64,000 bases of DNA. It comes from Thelephora terrestris. Taxonomy: Eukaryota > Basidiomycota > Agaricomycetes > Thelephorales > Thelephoraceae. Where the stretch lies: contig WIUZ02000011.1 in assembly GCA_015956445.1 (NCBI GenBank), positions 1,389,501-1,453,500 on the forward strand, written 5' to 3'. The notes under the pieces were generated by a model that saw only the letters and a list, made by a program, of their open reading frames with translations, did no database searches and was not told where the DNA came from. Made by a program: the position numbers and the translations under genes. This document shows, one piece after another, positions 44,277-57,379 of this stretch. Each line of letters opens with the position of its first letter. Position 1 is the first letter of the stretch.

Positions 44277-46041
44277 ATGGCCGACACCCCTGCAACAGCA
44301 GCGACAAAGCCTTCGACAGCAGCCAAACCGCGCAAACGTTTCGTCGGTTCAAAGGCAGGGCCATCTTCTAAAACTTTAAAATCTTCGATGATCGCGCATC
44401 AAGTACCCCAAGATATTCTGGAAGACGTTCAGCTGAACAACGCCGTCAGGGCTCTACCCCCAAACTACTCATTTGAGATCCACAAAACAATACATCACGT
44501 TCGAAAAAACAAAGCAACTATGGTTGCATTACAAATGCCGGAGGGATTGCAGATGTTTGCCTGCACAATTGCTGATATAATCGAGAGGTATGCCCGAGAA
44601 ACTGAGAGATCGGACGACGGAGGTCAACTACTATTTCGGACTCTAGGTTTACAGACGCGCTGACTGTCATTATGGGTGATGTGACCTATGGCGCATGTTG
44701 TATTGACGACTACACTGCGGTCGCACTCGGCTGTGATATGCTGGTGCATTACGGGCACAGTTGTTTGGGTGTGTAATCACCTCGGATATGTTGTTCCCAT
44801 TCTTGCTAATCACTTCCATTCAGTCCCCATGACAGAAACCACGATTAAAACCCTCTACGTGTTCGTGGAGATCTCGATAGACTCACGACACCTCCACCAA
44901 ACTATCCGCATGAATTTCCCCGACGACCGGCAGGAATTCTACGACTCCCTCCTCAGATCAGAATACTCGAATAAATATATCGCCGCTGGAACTCAACTGG
45001 AACAACCGCGCCATCTCATCGTGGGTTCGAGTACTACTGAGGATCCTGTCTCGACGAAAGAGCCTACAAGACTGGCTCTTGTGTCGACCATCCAATTTGT
45101 GGCTGCGCTCCAACAATTAAAGGAAGATCTTTCGGTCGAGTTCGTCGAGCAAGTTTTGTTGCCAGCTCGTATGCTGGAAAATAGCGAAGTCGGAGAGCGG
45201 TCCAATGCAGGTCCGACATTCTCAAGAGGGAAGTACGAAGCCACAATCCCACGGTCGAAGCCTCTCTCCCCGGGAGAAATACTGGGTTGCACAGCACCCC
45301 AATTACGTGACGTTGATGCATTGATGTAAGCCCGCGTCCCCGCTGGAGTAAAAATCGCCCCTAACTCCGCTTTCACCCTCGACAGATACCTCGGCGATGG
45401 TCGGTTTCACTTAGAGTCTATAATGATCGCCAACCCCGCCGTCCCCGCATTCCGATACGATCCGTATTCTAAAAAACTCACACGAGAACGATACAATCAC
45501 ACCGAGATGCAGGAGGTCAGAAACGATGCGGTTACCGTAGCGAAGAAGAGCGTAAAAACGATCACTCAAGACGAGAACTCAGGTTCTCTTTCGAGGTCTG
45601 ATTCCCCGCTGTGGGGAGTGATTCTCGGTACCCTTGGTCGCCAAGGAAGCTTCAAGCAACTCCAGGTGAGGCTGGCTCTGGGATTCTTAAGAAATCCGCT
45701 CTTATATCGTGTAGGCCATCACAAAACAACTGAAAGCATCCTCAGCATCCATCCCTTACATGCCGATACTGCTTTCTGAGGTATCTCCGGCCAAACTCTC
45801 TTTATTTAACCCGCACGTATCTGTGTTTGTTCAAACATCGTGTCCTCGGTTGTCCATTGACTGGGGTTATGCATTCGACAAGCCATTGCTGACTCCTTAC
45901 GAAACTGCCGTGGCGGTCGGGAGCATGGTCGGATGGATGGAAGACAGCAAGGCGAAGACCGCTGAGGAGAGGAAGTATCCCATGAACTTCTACGAAGCTG
46001 GGACGCCTTGGGCAACCTCCAGGGCGAAAGCAGAATATTGA
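44277..46041 (+). CDS. DPH1: Diphthamide biosynthesis protein 1
   Basis: The ATG at 44277 ([20 protein letters not shown]) leads to [20 protein letters not shown] and [20 protein letters not shown]. After short introns come [20 protein letters not shown] with [69 protein letters not shown] and [20 protein letters not shown]. Cysteines in GACC, GHSC and TSCP fit the [4Fe-4S] ligands of the Dph1-Dph2 radical-SAM-like enzyme, which moves the 3-amino-3-carboxypropyl group of SAM to a histidine of elongation factor 2. Complete, six or so exons, stop at 46039-46041. The upstream DNA holds the RNA candidate, and a decayed copy of exon 1 lies near 18.1 kb. Confidence 0.93.
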
Positions 46042-46257
46042 TTGTCAGGCGGTAGCCCAGAGTTTCGAGCGATCGTCACCTATCCTACTGCAGTCATAAC
46101 CTGTGTTGTACGTTACCTTTACAAGTAGTAAAAAAACCAAGATCACGAGAGACGGTAATGACGTTCTCGTCAACATAAAATGAGAGCGACTGGTATTGGC
46201 CGGAAAGATCTCAAAGCCTGGGGTAGATTGAGCGAATGACTTCTCAGCTGGCGAAGT

Positions 46258-49200
46258 TTATACGTACCCATATGCAGCTTCCACCTCGTCGACACCCGCA
46301 CCCGCAAACGGACCAGGGGCGTCCCTTGGAACAGGCCCCAATTCCTGCTCCTCGTCTTCCTCGTCTTCGACAGCGCTCCCTTCGTCCCTATCCAAATCAA
46401 AAGGTAAAACAGGCCTGAGACCACCGCCGGAACTGCTCCTCCGAGTGCTCGCAGGGCTCTTTGCGAGCGCAGCCATGGTTTTCGGACTCATGTGCTCCCA
46501 ATTATTCCTGTTCTCATCTGGAACGCTTCCATCTTCCCGACCTGTATCCATGGAATCCAGACGAGCATCATCCCCGAGTTCGCCGATGGAGGCGATCGAC
46601 TCGCTGTCGCTAATGCCATCAGTGATGTCCACCGCAAATTCTGGCGCTTGCAGCCGATGCCATGCTGACTGTGGTGGTCCACTGCTTTGAATGTGGTCGG
46701 AATGGGGGGTCGTAGGCTCGTCGTGCCACCCGAGGTCAGATAGGTATTCCTCATATTCCTCCTCGAAGGCTATGTCCTCGGTAATATAGGGTAGGAAGAT
46801 GTTTGGATCGGGGGCTTGGGCACGGAGTGGTGGGAAGACATCGGCTTCGACTACGTTTGGTGTGCCAACAGGCCGGATGAGACCCGCAATCTCCGGGCCG
46901 GGCTGGAGACCATCCAAGTGTTGTGAAATGCTCATCGAGCGATGATGATGTGCCTTCTGGGATTGGTTGCCGACCGTACCATACCGTTTGTTGTTGTCTG
47001 TGTAAAAGGTGTCAGCGTCATTAATGTCCGACAGCGGAGGTGAAACCCACAGAATTTGACCAGGTGTCTAAGGGCATGCTCTTGTCCCTGGTAGAATCAT
47101 GAGCACGGTGACGACGTGTACCATGAGCCAACGGTTACGTACCTGTGCTTCGGCAAGATCATCCACCTCGTTCCCACTCAACCATTCGTCCCTTAAGTCC
47201 GGTCGGCAATTAAGGTATATTGCGGTGATGACCTGCATGTTGGCTGATGTTCCGATGTGGAAAAGAAAGCACGAAACAACCGTTCAGTTCGGGACATGCT
47301 TGCGATCGACGCCGGAAACAGGGTGGGAAGCAACGAAGCCCGTTACTCACATTGTCGCCACTTCCTGCCACAGAATGGCACTTGACTCTTGATAAGTTTG
47401 AGCACGTGCAATTGGAGCACGGGGTGCTGAACTTTGAGTATTCGTTTCAGAACCGCCTGTTTTGCGCAACGTTAGTGCCAAACGGTCACCACAATTCGGA
47501 AATTGAAAACATGCTTACCGAGCTCTTGTACTGGACCATCATCCTGATTCTGTGTGACCTGTGTTTCGACAACTTTTGCATGATCTTCGCAAAATTGATG
47601 GTGGCAAAGAAGTTCCTCCACGAGAAGTCCGTGAGGAGATCCATCTCCTCCTCATGTTTCTGCCCATTTGGTAGTGTGGTTGTTTTGACAATAGCTTGTC
47701 GTGGGGGTTTAAGCATATGATCTTCGGGGCGCAAGGCGGGTGGACTGTGCGAAAAGTGTAACTGACAGAACTGGAAGAAGCTGAAGCAGGGGGTACGATC
47801 AGCGGTAGTACCTTTTGAGAGACGTTGATCTTACTTGTTGTCTGGGGCGTCGGCTTTTGAGGCCACCGAAACAGAAACTTCCTGCAGACCGAACATCTTC
47901 AGGATGAGGAGTAGACAATTCGTGTCCAAGAGGTGCTGTCCGAGGTGGTGGAATTTCATGACGTCTGGGGTAAAGGTCATCAGACCGCGTGGGCTGGCCG
48001 AGATAGACACACCCACGAGAGACTTTAAACCACTTCAAGGTCAGCAGGATAATTGCGGATACAGCTTTTGAGGTGATTTCCCTGTGCCTAATGACGTCGA
48101 TCTCATCTATCGATGGGGGCGGCATGGGTGGCTGCTCTTGTGCCGCTGGTATAAAATGGTAAGCTCCCATTTTTCTCCAGTAGAAAAATCGATCATACGA
48201 GACAGCATTCCGGGAGGGAAACCATTCGGATTATTCGGCTGTTGTTGGTTCGTTGTAGCAGAGACAGTGGCTAATAATAACTTGAGGAGAACCATAACCC
48301 ATCCTGGAAGGAAAGGGAGAACGGCAGCCTGTAAAGCAGTCAATCCTTCCGTACACTCGATTCAACGGAGAGTCTCGTACATAGATTTGTTCGACTCTTT
48401 TCAGTCTCATTAAATCCTCCTTTCTCTCCTTCGCTTTCCTTCTTTCCGAGTTTGAGTCGGATTTCTTTATCGCAGCCTCAGCTTCAGCAATCTTCGCATC
48501 CAGGAGCATGACATCCGGAAGAAAGCTCTCTCCAGACTCTTCATCCTAAATGGTAGGTTGATATCACCCATGTTGTAGAGGGTAAGAGCGAGATAAACAT
48601 ACTAATTGTTGTGGCTTGCTATCCGCAATCACTTCCGAACCGGGCATGAAGGCCAACCCACTCTCCGCACTCATGCATTCCTCCCGCGCTCGCCACATTT
48701 GCCACAATGAGAGGCTCACGTACATATGTTTGTGATAAAGCTGATCGGCTTCGTCAATGGCAAAGGGGACTAGGCGTCCGTCTCGAGCATCACGGTAACC
48801 ACCGTACGTCGTCCTCTTTGAAAAGGGGAATAGGAATGGTCGATTCTGATCGGTCTGGTACTTTTGTTTGTTTGGTTTAGGACTGGGTGAAGGGGAGGGT
48901 GCGGGTGTCGCTGATTGGGGGGCGCCGGGCCTGAACTGCATCCCGCCTGGTTGGTGCCTACCGGGATGGAACGCATGCGGGTTGTTCTGCATGTCCGCGT
49001 CGGCATCGTGCTCGTAGTGATGCCTCACAGGTATGGGAGAAAATGCTTCTGCAAGTTTCGAGGATGTGATAACTGAAGAGGTGGGGACATTCACTGTAAA
49101 GGGATCGGGAGGCGAAGTGAAGGTTGGGTATTTCACAGATGTTTCCTGGCGGAAAATTTCAATATCCAGAGGGGAGGATTTGATATTGATGCCTTGAAGG

Positions 49201-50431
49201 AAGATCGGCGTCAGTGTAAAAAAGCGGACAAGCGGGAGTGATTGAGTGAACCTCCTTCTGGGATTTGTGGGAGCCCAGCAACTTCTCGCGCAAGTCTCTT
49301 GACTCTATACAGGTCTTTCATTCCGCCACAACACGCGAGAAGCGTTTTCCACAGGACAAGAAGAAGCTGTCACCTCCCGCATAAGTGAAAAAGTAATGTT
49401 GTACGTTTCGTTGACGTACCTTTTTTACTGGGTACCCTTTCGCACTCTTATCACGAAGTCCCGCAACAATGCTGATGAGGTAAACGGGCAGCGGCGGATC
49501 CAAACTCACTGTACGGGGGACGTGTGAAAATACCACGAGAAGTGCTGCGACGAATGCTTACTCAATTCGTCAGCAAAATCGTCGTGACCTTTGAACACTT
49601 CGATGACGTGATATAACATTCCAAGATACACAGAGAGTTCCGTGGTGACCTCCTCCAGTATGTCTGCGCGGTCCTGAGCAGAAATTTGGAAATGAGCGGC
49701 GTCTTGCTCTGAAAGGCTACTGTAGAGGGAGTAAGAAAACCCGTTCAGGCCAAACACGAGTGACAAAATCACTAACCAGAGGAGGTCGTGCTTCGAACTG
49801 GCAATCTTCATGGCCTCAACGATATTTGGCAATCCATTTGCGCCTCGGACCACTTTACAATTCTCAAAGATCCAGTGTAGTTGATCCTCGGGAGATGAAG
49901 TTTCGGCGAATGTGCCTACATGAGTTCTAAGGGCTCTAGCGCGTGATGTCACTGTAGGGTTCGATACGGACCTTGCAAGACGTAAAGAAGCCTGCGGGCA
50001 TTGGTGAATCTGATCTCGGGGTCGCGGTGTTCTAACCCTTCGATGAGAACCTCGACGTGTGCCTTACGATGCGAGAGCGGGCTCCTGGTCCACTCTAGTA
50101 TGAATTTGGATCGCGTTCTGTAAGTGGAAGGAAGAGGATTGACGTACCGCCAGAGAAAGAACCCTCCCAGGCCTTGAGATTCTCAGCCACCTGAGGCATT
50201 TCGACGTAGGAGTAAAATTCGTCTATTTCGTTCAGGACTGTATCTTCATCGTCGTAACGGAAGTCATAAGTGGCCTGCTACTTGGCAGTGCGACGTGAGA
50301 TTAGATTTGAGCGCATGCAAGACAGGTACCTTCGGCTTTGGCGCAGAGTTGACCATGCTACGAAGCTGACCGATGGTGATTGAGTCCAGGCCGAGGTTTG
50401 CGGACTGACCGGTGACATTTTCGGGCTGCAT
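46258..50431 (-). CDS. FAR11: STRIPAK subunit Far11/STRIP
   Basis: The ATG at 50431 gives MQPENVTGQSANLGLDSITI. The N1221 domain follows: DEDTVLNEIDEFYSYVEMPQ, RARALRTHVGTFAETSSPED and TTELSVYLGMLYHVIEVFKG, then PPLPVYLISIVAGLRDKSAK and VKRLARELAGLPQIPEGG. The middle contains LYHKHMYVSLSLWQMWRARE and a coiled RRKAKERKEDLMRLKRVEQI. The DUF3402 part has KAVSAIILLTLKWFK, HHLGQHLLDTNCLLLILKM and LTDFSWRNFFATINFAKIMQ. The end is NIFLPYITEDIAFEEEYEE before an acidic tail. This is the Far11/STRIP1-2 scaffold of the STRIPAK phosphatase-kinase complex, which in fungi controls hyphal fusion, sexual development and TORC2 signalling. Many introns; splice joints partly approximate. Confidence 0.85.
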
Positions 50432-50978
50432 CTGGCAGGGAGTTAAGATGAATGTCTTCCCGTGGAGTGGGGTGGAATGGAATGAGACCGGCTGCCACGT
50501 GGTTTGGCGGGTCACACCGCAGTGGCCTTTTAAAAAGACTCATCAGTTGTTCGCTCCTCCCAAAGAACGTCTCCTGGGTCTGCCGTCGTCTCCCCCGTCG
50601 TCGTCGCCCAATTTCTCGTTTCCTCAACTCTCTGCGCGTTTCAGGAAAGGAGCAGACTGTTTCAACCAACTTCCCGGGATCACTCGCTTCCCTAGGACAC
50701 CCTGTCTGCGACTGCCACTGCGCTGGCCCAGCCAAAAAATCGTCAAAGGGGCACGCCTTCGCTGTGCGTTAGCCTCCAGATTCCAGTCTAGTTTTCCCCT
50801 CTTCCATCCTTTTTACGAACCTTTTCACGACCCTCTACCACCTTTTCCGTCACTTCTCTCTCTTGTCTCTGTGGCCACTTCCGAGTGCCCCCCATCGATC
50901 ACTTCCAGTCCCTCAAGCCTCTGGTAAACCAGCCTTAGGAGCCTGAGAGACCATCAGTCCAAGTCCCTCCTTTGCCAA
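50432..50978. other. Divergent promoter region, FAR11 / cyclin
   Basis: 547 bp between divergent start codons. The right half (about 50,780-50,960) is strongly C/T-rich on the plus strand, a common core-promoter feature in fungi. No RNA gene seen. Confidence 0.5.
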
Positions 50979-53184
50979 ATGCCAGTCCCCGTCCCCTCTT
51001 ACACCCGCCCATCAGCCCACCCAGCTGACAAACTCAAACGTCATTCGGACCCGACCAGATATACCTCCCTCCCCACCTCTTATTCGTTTGACTCTCTCGA
51101 TACCCAGCGCTCAGCCCCTCATCGTCCACACCGCATTTGGGAAGAAGAGCTCTCAACCTCTCAGCTGGGTTTTCCTCAAGGGTTGACCACCGCGGCCAAC
51201 GCGGGCGTCATTAAAGGAGCTCGCGCGCAAGCGTGTCTTCCGCCCGCTACTTCTCTTGCTCGTCGCACCCGCCCATACGTACACTCCCGTCGCCACAGCT
51301 CTGGAAATATGGTAACGACCCTTCTGCCTCGTCGTCCTCATTGCTCACTTTCAAAACTGACTCATCTCCGATAGACACACAGGTCCATACATCCTCGTAC
51401 TCGAGATGAAACCGGAGACGCGATGAACGTCAGCCCATTTGAGGATTACGACAAGATCTTCGTTAGGAGCTTTGGAGCGTTTAGCCCCCTCCTGGAAGAC
51501 CCATCCCCAGACACCAACCAGTATGATTCAGGCTCCAGCCCTATCGGGCCGGTCACTCCCACCCCATTCGGGGACTTTATCGATCGTGCTATTACCAACG
51601 GTCACACCGAGTCCACATTCGATCCAACATACCCCGATCTGGGTAGACAAGCTTACAACGCATATCATGGGAATCAGCAGTTGCAGTACGGTCAAGTGAA
51701 TCAGGTCGTTCCCAAGAACTCTCCGCGGAAACAAGCTCCCACAGTTGCTGCGTCACCACCCACTGCAACTACGGAGTACAAGAAGCTTGTGGATCCTCTA
51801 TCCGAGTGGCTTGCTTGCTACGTCTGGCAAGTTTGCTCCACTGGTGCAGAATTACCTTCCCATTTTGTAAGGCACTCGTAAGTTTTTCCCTTAAATCACG
51901 TGTATCTGAAAATTGACAAGATCGCCCAGGTCGTTCCCGCAACGATTCCCAAGGGCACCCCCAGGACAACTTGCCGCATCTATTCGCTCCTTGCTCTTAT
52001 CGACGCTTTTGCAACCATCGGCCATCTTTCTGTCCTTGTGGTACATCAAGCGGTTGCCTGTCTACATTGGCTCTGTCCCATTCGGTCCAGAACTGCCCAA
52101 GGAGTACCAGTTCCGCCTGGAATTGTTCGGCGAAGACGAGCGTTCAGTTGAAACCCATGCGCCTTTCAAGGTCTTCCTTCTCGGCTGTATGCTTGCGAAC
52201 AAGTGGCTTGATGATCACACGTTCTCGAATAAGACCTGGTGAGTGCCCCTAACCCATTTACGTCAAGGCAGTCCTTCTAATCTTATCATCAGGCAATCGA
52301 TCTCTAATGTTCCCGTCCAATGCTTGAATCGCCTTGAATCGTCCGCTCTGGCCATCTTCCGCCACGATCTCTCGATTTCTCCGCAGCAATGGGTTACGTG
52401 GCTCTCTCGCTTGACCGGCTACCACTCTTCACTTTCCTCGGCGGCTCAGCAGCCCATCGGTCGGCCATCGGCGAATCCTCATTTCATAATCAAGAAGGCG
52501 CTCGACGAACTTCTCAACACGCCCATTGAAGCCCCCCACCGTGACGAAACTTCTTCTGTCGTTTTACCTCCAGGGCCAGTGTTCATTGATCTTGATGAAC
52601 GTAGAAGGCAACATGCCGCTAAGGAGGCTGCTACGGAGCAGAGCAACAATGAAATCTTGGATATTGACCTGGATGAGGACGGTCCACTGCGAGAGGAATA
52701 CCTCCCCAAGCGACGAGTCAGCAACGCGAGCGACGCAGAACTGACTCGCGTACCTTTTAAACCCATTGCCCCTGGACGAACACTACCTCCTCCTGCAAAG
52801 TGGAGCCCTGAGCACGATGAGCCAATCATGTGGTCTCACAGCCGCCCAGTTCGGTCTTACCTTGCTCCGCAGCCACCGCCGAAGCGTCAACATATCATTG
52901 ATCCTATGTGGTGCTCTTCTCGCGAGGAGAAATACGAAAACACTCATGGATACGGATATGATCCTCTCACGGGCGTCATCCCTTCGGCCTACGAGTACAG
53001 GGACCCTTACCTTGGTAACTCTCGCTCCCAGTCCCATGGGATTTTGCCTGAATCCATTTTACCACCGGCTTATGGTTATGGTCCGTTCGCACAAATCGAG
53101 AACCATCGGTTTTATAGCTACCAACCCGAACCTTACGGGCGGTACCAGTACCCCTACATGGGCGAGGCGTACGGTATAGCATGA
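50979..53184 (+). CDS. Pho80/Pcl-like cyclin
   Basis: Starts MPVPVPSYTRPSAHPADKLK at 50979. After a disordered N-terminal part (HRIWEEELSTSQLGFPQGLT) the cyclin fold begins near LVDPLSEWLACYVWQVCSTG. After introns it continues LSLWYIKRLPVYIGSVPFGP, FKVFLLGCMLANKWLDDHTF, SNKTWQSISNVPVQCLNRLE and ALAIFRHDLSISPQQWVTWL. The KVFLLGCMLANKWLDD block is the hallmark helix of Pho80/Pcl-type cyclins, which pair with Pho85-like kinases in nutrient and polarity signalling. The C-terminal third is Pro/Tyr-rich (YSYQPEPYGRYQYPYMGEAY) and likely disordered. Stop at 53182-53184. The specific partner is not shown. Confidence 0.8.
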
Positions 53185-55024
53185 TCGTGCCGGGAGAGAT
53201 AGACTCCACTCACCTTTCACGATTCCTCGATCCCTGATTTACAATGCTCTCCACCTCCCACCTTTCACTTTTCCCCGCGTCTGCTCTGACAGCCCAGTGG
53301 TACGCTAGGCGTCCCAGTCGCCAGAGCAGATTGTCGCTCCCTTATTAGCCGGGCGACTGCCATGGTCGGCCTGCTTTGTATCATTTCGCCCTGCCACCGG
53401 AGCACCTCGGTCCCATAGAACTCTCCTCGCTTATGTTTCTCTCTTCGCCGTCTCAATACCTCGGTTTTTCTCGTCTCATCGATCCCTTTTATCCGATCCG
53501 ACGATTCGCGTATATTGGTGCGACACGAACGTACACCATCCTCACGTTCATACAACTATTTTGCCGACCCTATTTCCGTCACTCCAGTTGGTCCATTTTT
53601 TTCTCATCCCCGCCGGTTTACCACGGCACTCTGTACATATCCTGAAAACCCAACGCGTCTCATCTCCTCCATGCACAAGTCATTTGGACCCCTCCTTCCC
53701 GCTTGCCCCGACCATATTTATCCACTTCGATCCGAACCCGAAGACCGCGACCGTCTCCTCAGGAGATATTCCTCCTCCGTTTGGTTGTCCTCCAGGAGGT
53801 CCTTTGTGGCTTGGCCCATAGATCGCGTTCGCATTCCCCTCGTCACCCGCCTACGTGCAACGGGCGGCGATTCGCGGACTTGTACCATATTCTTCGTCCA
53901 TCCCCGCCTCCCCCTCTCAGTATTTCAAGGCCAGCATTCTCCTCAGCTCGACTTCTCCTTTTTATCAAATGGACGACATTTCTTCATACTGTTTGTCACG
54001 CTGATTCTGTTGCAACTTCGTTTCCCCGAAACCCTTTTTAAGACTCGCCTTACACTTCCATACAACACACAACAGATGCTTTTCCACGCTTCTCATACGC
54101 AGTCGCTTTTCCCGCTTTTCTACGACTCCATCACACGTTTTAATCCCTTCTTCCACGTCCTTCTTTGTACTTTTTTCTTCCTTTTTTGGTTTGTCCCTTC
54201 TGGTTGTGTCCGCGGGATTCTGGTTCTCGTCCTCCACCTGTGCTCTTGACCAGTGTATTTGTCTTGATTCGTGAGAGCGCCCGGTATACTATATATCGAG
54301 CGTATTTCGCTTCGCCCTCCATCTTGACACTTGTGCCTGCGCTCGTGCACTGGTCCTACCCGAGGTCGATAACAATCTTTCCTGATCCGGATCATCTGTT
54401 CCGAGACAACACACGAATCCACGATACTGTTAACTTCACTCAAGGCAACCTTGGATCCGGCCGCCCGAGTCAATGGTGACAACCTGCGAGTATTCCACCT
54501 CATTCTGCCACAAGGCCATCGTCGGAATCGTGGCTCACGCCCGTTTCCCTTAGTGCTTCTTACGGCCCCTTTAATCGACTCTTTGCCAATCTGTCCCTCG
54601 GTTGTCCGCTGCTTCATGTTCGGTATTTTCTAGCTCTTGCACATATATGCAATCCCTAACTAATAATATCCCTATGCCAAACGTTAACTTTACGCCTTTA
54701 ACAACCCCTAATTTACGCTTCAGTCAACTACTTCGAGACCTTCGCAGGATGGGGTCCCTTCTTCGTACTTAATTTGTATCTCGACCAGAAATCGAGTACG
54801 TTTTCTCGTTCCGAAACAAGCGCCAACTGAGAGGGGCACAGCTGGTGCATTGAGAAGAAAGCCTGAGCCAAACACTTGCGCGCACCAACCCCAGAGGCGC
54901 TATGGGTCGGATCGAGCTCCCGAAACCGAATACCCAATGCCAGTAGATGGTCTCCGGCTAATCCACGAACGGCAGGCGAGTAGGCAATCTTTTGGGGACC
55001 ATAACGATTGGACACCGGATGGGT
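53185..55024. other. Long C/T-rich region with unsupported open frames
   Basis: 1.8 kb between the cyclin stop and the IMP2 stop. The plus strand is strongly pyrimidine-rich to about 54,250 and contains an open frame of 244 codons (53,515-54,249) whose composition (many Phe, Leu, Ser, Pro) simply follows the base bias. No family recognised. It may be a long 3' untranslated region of the cyclin gene or an unrecognised non-coding transcript. Confidence 0.4.
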
Positions 55025-55908
55025 TCATCTCTCCGTGTTTCGAGTTACACGGGCTTCTCGCTTCTTCTTTCGCAGAGTCTCCGCCGATTGCTCAGACCAG
55101 TTTCTGCCACGTTGGGGTGTCCTTTCGAACACGCCGTTGAGGGGTCCAAACCGGTCCCAAGGCAGGAGGATGTAGGTTAACTTGGAATCGATGAGACCCT
55201 GGGAGACCTAGACAATACATGAATCAGATTTCTCAATGTGTGCGGCTTGTGAAGTGCCGTGACTTACTGGACCGAACCAATTGCTATCCTCCGACCGGAA
55301 AGGCTCGTCACCTTCGACCCAGACGTGGCCAGGTGGGACCACAACTTCCTCGATGGGGTAAGGAGGGAGCGTCTTCACCTGCGTTTATCGATGAGCATTC
55401 AAACGCGACCGCATGGTGCGCATTACAAAGCACCCACGGTATCTCCGGGCAATGCGATGATACGCTTTACCAGCTCAAGCCTGGGGTTGATCGGCGAACT
55501 GACCAAAGGGGCAAGAGTGTGAGTGCGGAGTGTGCAGTGGGCATAGCAGGTCATTCGGACGTACCGTATAGCCACTACATCATCTCTGCGGTATTCGTGA
55601 CGTATCTTCGTTGAGACGCGATCAAAGAGGACTAAATCTCTCCCAGCAGAGGAGTCGGGGTTAAAGGTGGGCTGGTTATTCCGAGCACGAAGGAACGTAA
55701 GCCAAACGAGGAACGGAAATTAACTCTTGCCACGGACCTGCATGCTCCTACCGCAGACGTACTTTATGGTGTACCCATAGTGCGCAAATGCGATGCAGAG
55801 TGGGGACCAATATAACGCACGAAATGTCCATTTCAAAGGCGGCCTATCGCGCACATATTGCTTGGACGCCTTCAGAATTTCGCGCAGGCGACTGAAGGGA
55901 GTGGACAT
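55025..55908 (-). CDS. IMP2: Mitochondrial inner membrane protease subunit 2
   Basis: The ATG at 55908 ([20 protein letters not shown]) opens a short membrane segment, [20 protein letters not shown], then GRSMQ with the catalytic serine. After an intron: [20 protein letters not shown], then [12 protein letters not shown] with the catalytic lysine, then [20 protein letters not shown] and SNWFGP with [20 protein letters not shown]. This Ser-Lys dyad with boxes B, C, D and E is the S26 signal peptidase fold. The SNxFGP and GLI blocks resemble IMP2 more than IMP1. The enzyme cleaves sorting peptides in the intermembrane space. The end is basic ([15 protein letters not shown]) with the stop at 55025-55027. 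Divergent to IMP4, 161 bp apart. Confidence 0.82.
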
Positions 55909-56069
55909 CCAGTACAGTACCCCACGTTCGCTACTGTCCGTAGATGCTGCAACGCGAATGTGAGCCTGAGCTTACGTAGGTGACTTCACAAGTCGATCGA
56001 GGGTTTGGAGATTTATTGGCAAACAAGCACAAACAACGATCTCCTTCACCTCCGCTTTCCGCAAAAATT

Positions 56070-57327
56070 ATGGTATGGTCGGCCGAGTACCTCGAGATGC
56101 GTGAGCATTGAGTTATTCTGTTGTAGATTCGTAGGCAAGCTCGCGAAAGGCGGCAATATGTCTACGCTAAGTCTCTGGAGGCCCAGGAACGCTTAACGTA
56201 TGAGCGGAAGAGGCAGCTTAAGGATGCGTTAGCCAGTGGAAAACCCTTGCCCACAGAGCTTCGGAAGGATGCACAGCAACTAAGCAAGGAATTGGCATTC
56301 GATGAAGCCCAAGCAGGTATGTTTTCATCTACTTGAAATGGTTTCATTCAACTGGAGAAATGCACAGAACCGTCCACACACGTCGATAATGAATACTTCA
56401 ACGCTGGTATTACGGACCCCAAAATCTTGATCACGACATCAAGAGACCCAAGCTCAAAGCTGCTGCAGTTCTCAAAAGTTTGGTGTTCTTTACAGGCGAT
56501 CTCCGGTTGGTTGACGTTTGATCATCGTAGGAAATGCGCTTGGTGTTCCCGAATTCATATCGGATAAACCGCGGGAGCTACGTCGTGAAAGAGCTCGCGG
56601 ATGCCTGCAGAGCGAATGGCATCACGGATCTGATAGTCCTGCATGAGCATCGAGGCAAACCAGGTGGTTACATTCCATTTTAGTAGCTCGACCAGCAAAA
56701 GTAACGTCGTCGGCACTTGCAGATGCGATGATCGTTTCTCATTTCCCCCATGGTCCAACCGTCTACTTCTCCCTCCACAACGTTCAACTCCGACATGACA
56801 TAGAATCCTACCAAAACTCGACCGTTTCCGAACAATACCCCCATCTGATATTCGACGACTTTTCCTCTCGCCTCGGAGTACGGTTACGAGATGTGTTGAA
56901 ATACCTTTTCCCGGTACCAAAAGAGGACAGCAAGCGGGTGATGACTTTCTCAAATAGAGATGACTTTATCTCGTTTCGGTATGTGTTCTGTGGGTGTTCG
57001 CAGATGTGACGCTCATTAAGGCTAGACACCACGTCTTCGTAAAAGTACCACCAAAGCAGGTTCAACTAGCCGAGGTCGGACCACGATTCGATATGAAACG
57101 TAGGTTGCCATAATACATTCGAGCCTCCAAGCTTCTAACTGTCCAACACAGCATACGAGATCCGTCAGGGCACGATAGAGCAGAAGGAGGTAGAACGAGA
57201 GTGGGTCCTTGCCCATTACTCGCGGACAGCCAAGAAGAGGAATCTTCTCTCGACGGGAGCAAAGACCCGATCAACCGAACCAGAGGGTGGGGATGCCGAA
57301 AAACCCACAAAAAAGCGGAAGCAATAG
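56070..57327 (+). CDS. IMP4: U3 snoRNP protein IMP4
   Basis: The start appears to be an ATG (56,070-56,072) followed at once by a GTATGG donor; the acceptor TTGTAG at 56,126 joins it to [20 protein letters not shown], matching the family N-terminus. Later exons read [80 protein letters not shown], and [21 protein letters not shown] final exon after the DMK joint has [20 protein letters not shown], and a Lys-rich tail ends KKRKQ. This is the Brix/IMP4 domain that binds rRNA and U3 snoRNA duplexes in the small-subunit processome of the nucleolus. Stop at 57325-57327. Converges with the aminopeptidase gene 52 bp away. Confidence 0.88.
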
Positions 57328-57379
57328 CTCTATGAGGGCCTCTCGAGGTCACGTACAACGGTGTAATGATAGACGGATG

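Noticed and set aside
53515-54249. 244-codon plus-strand open frame
   Set aside because: Composition follows the C/T-rich strand, overlapping frames are also open, and no family is recognisable.
54728-55015. Minus-strand 95-codon frame after IMP2
   Set aside because: It is out of frame with IMP2, which has a natural stop at 55025, and has no recognised sequence; taken as 3' untranslated region.
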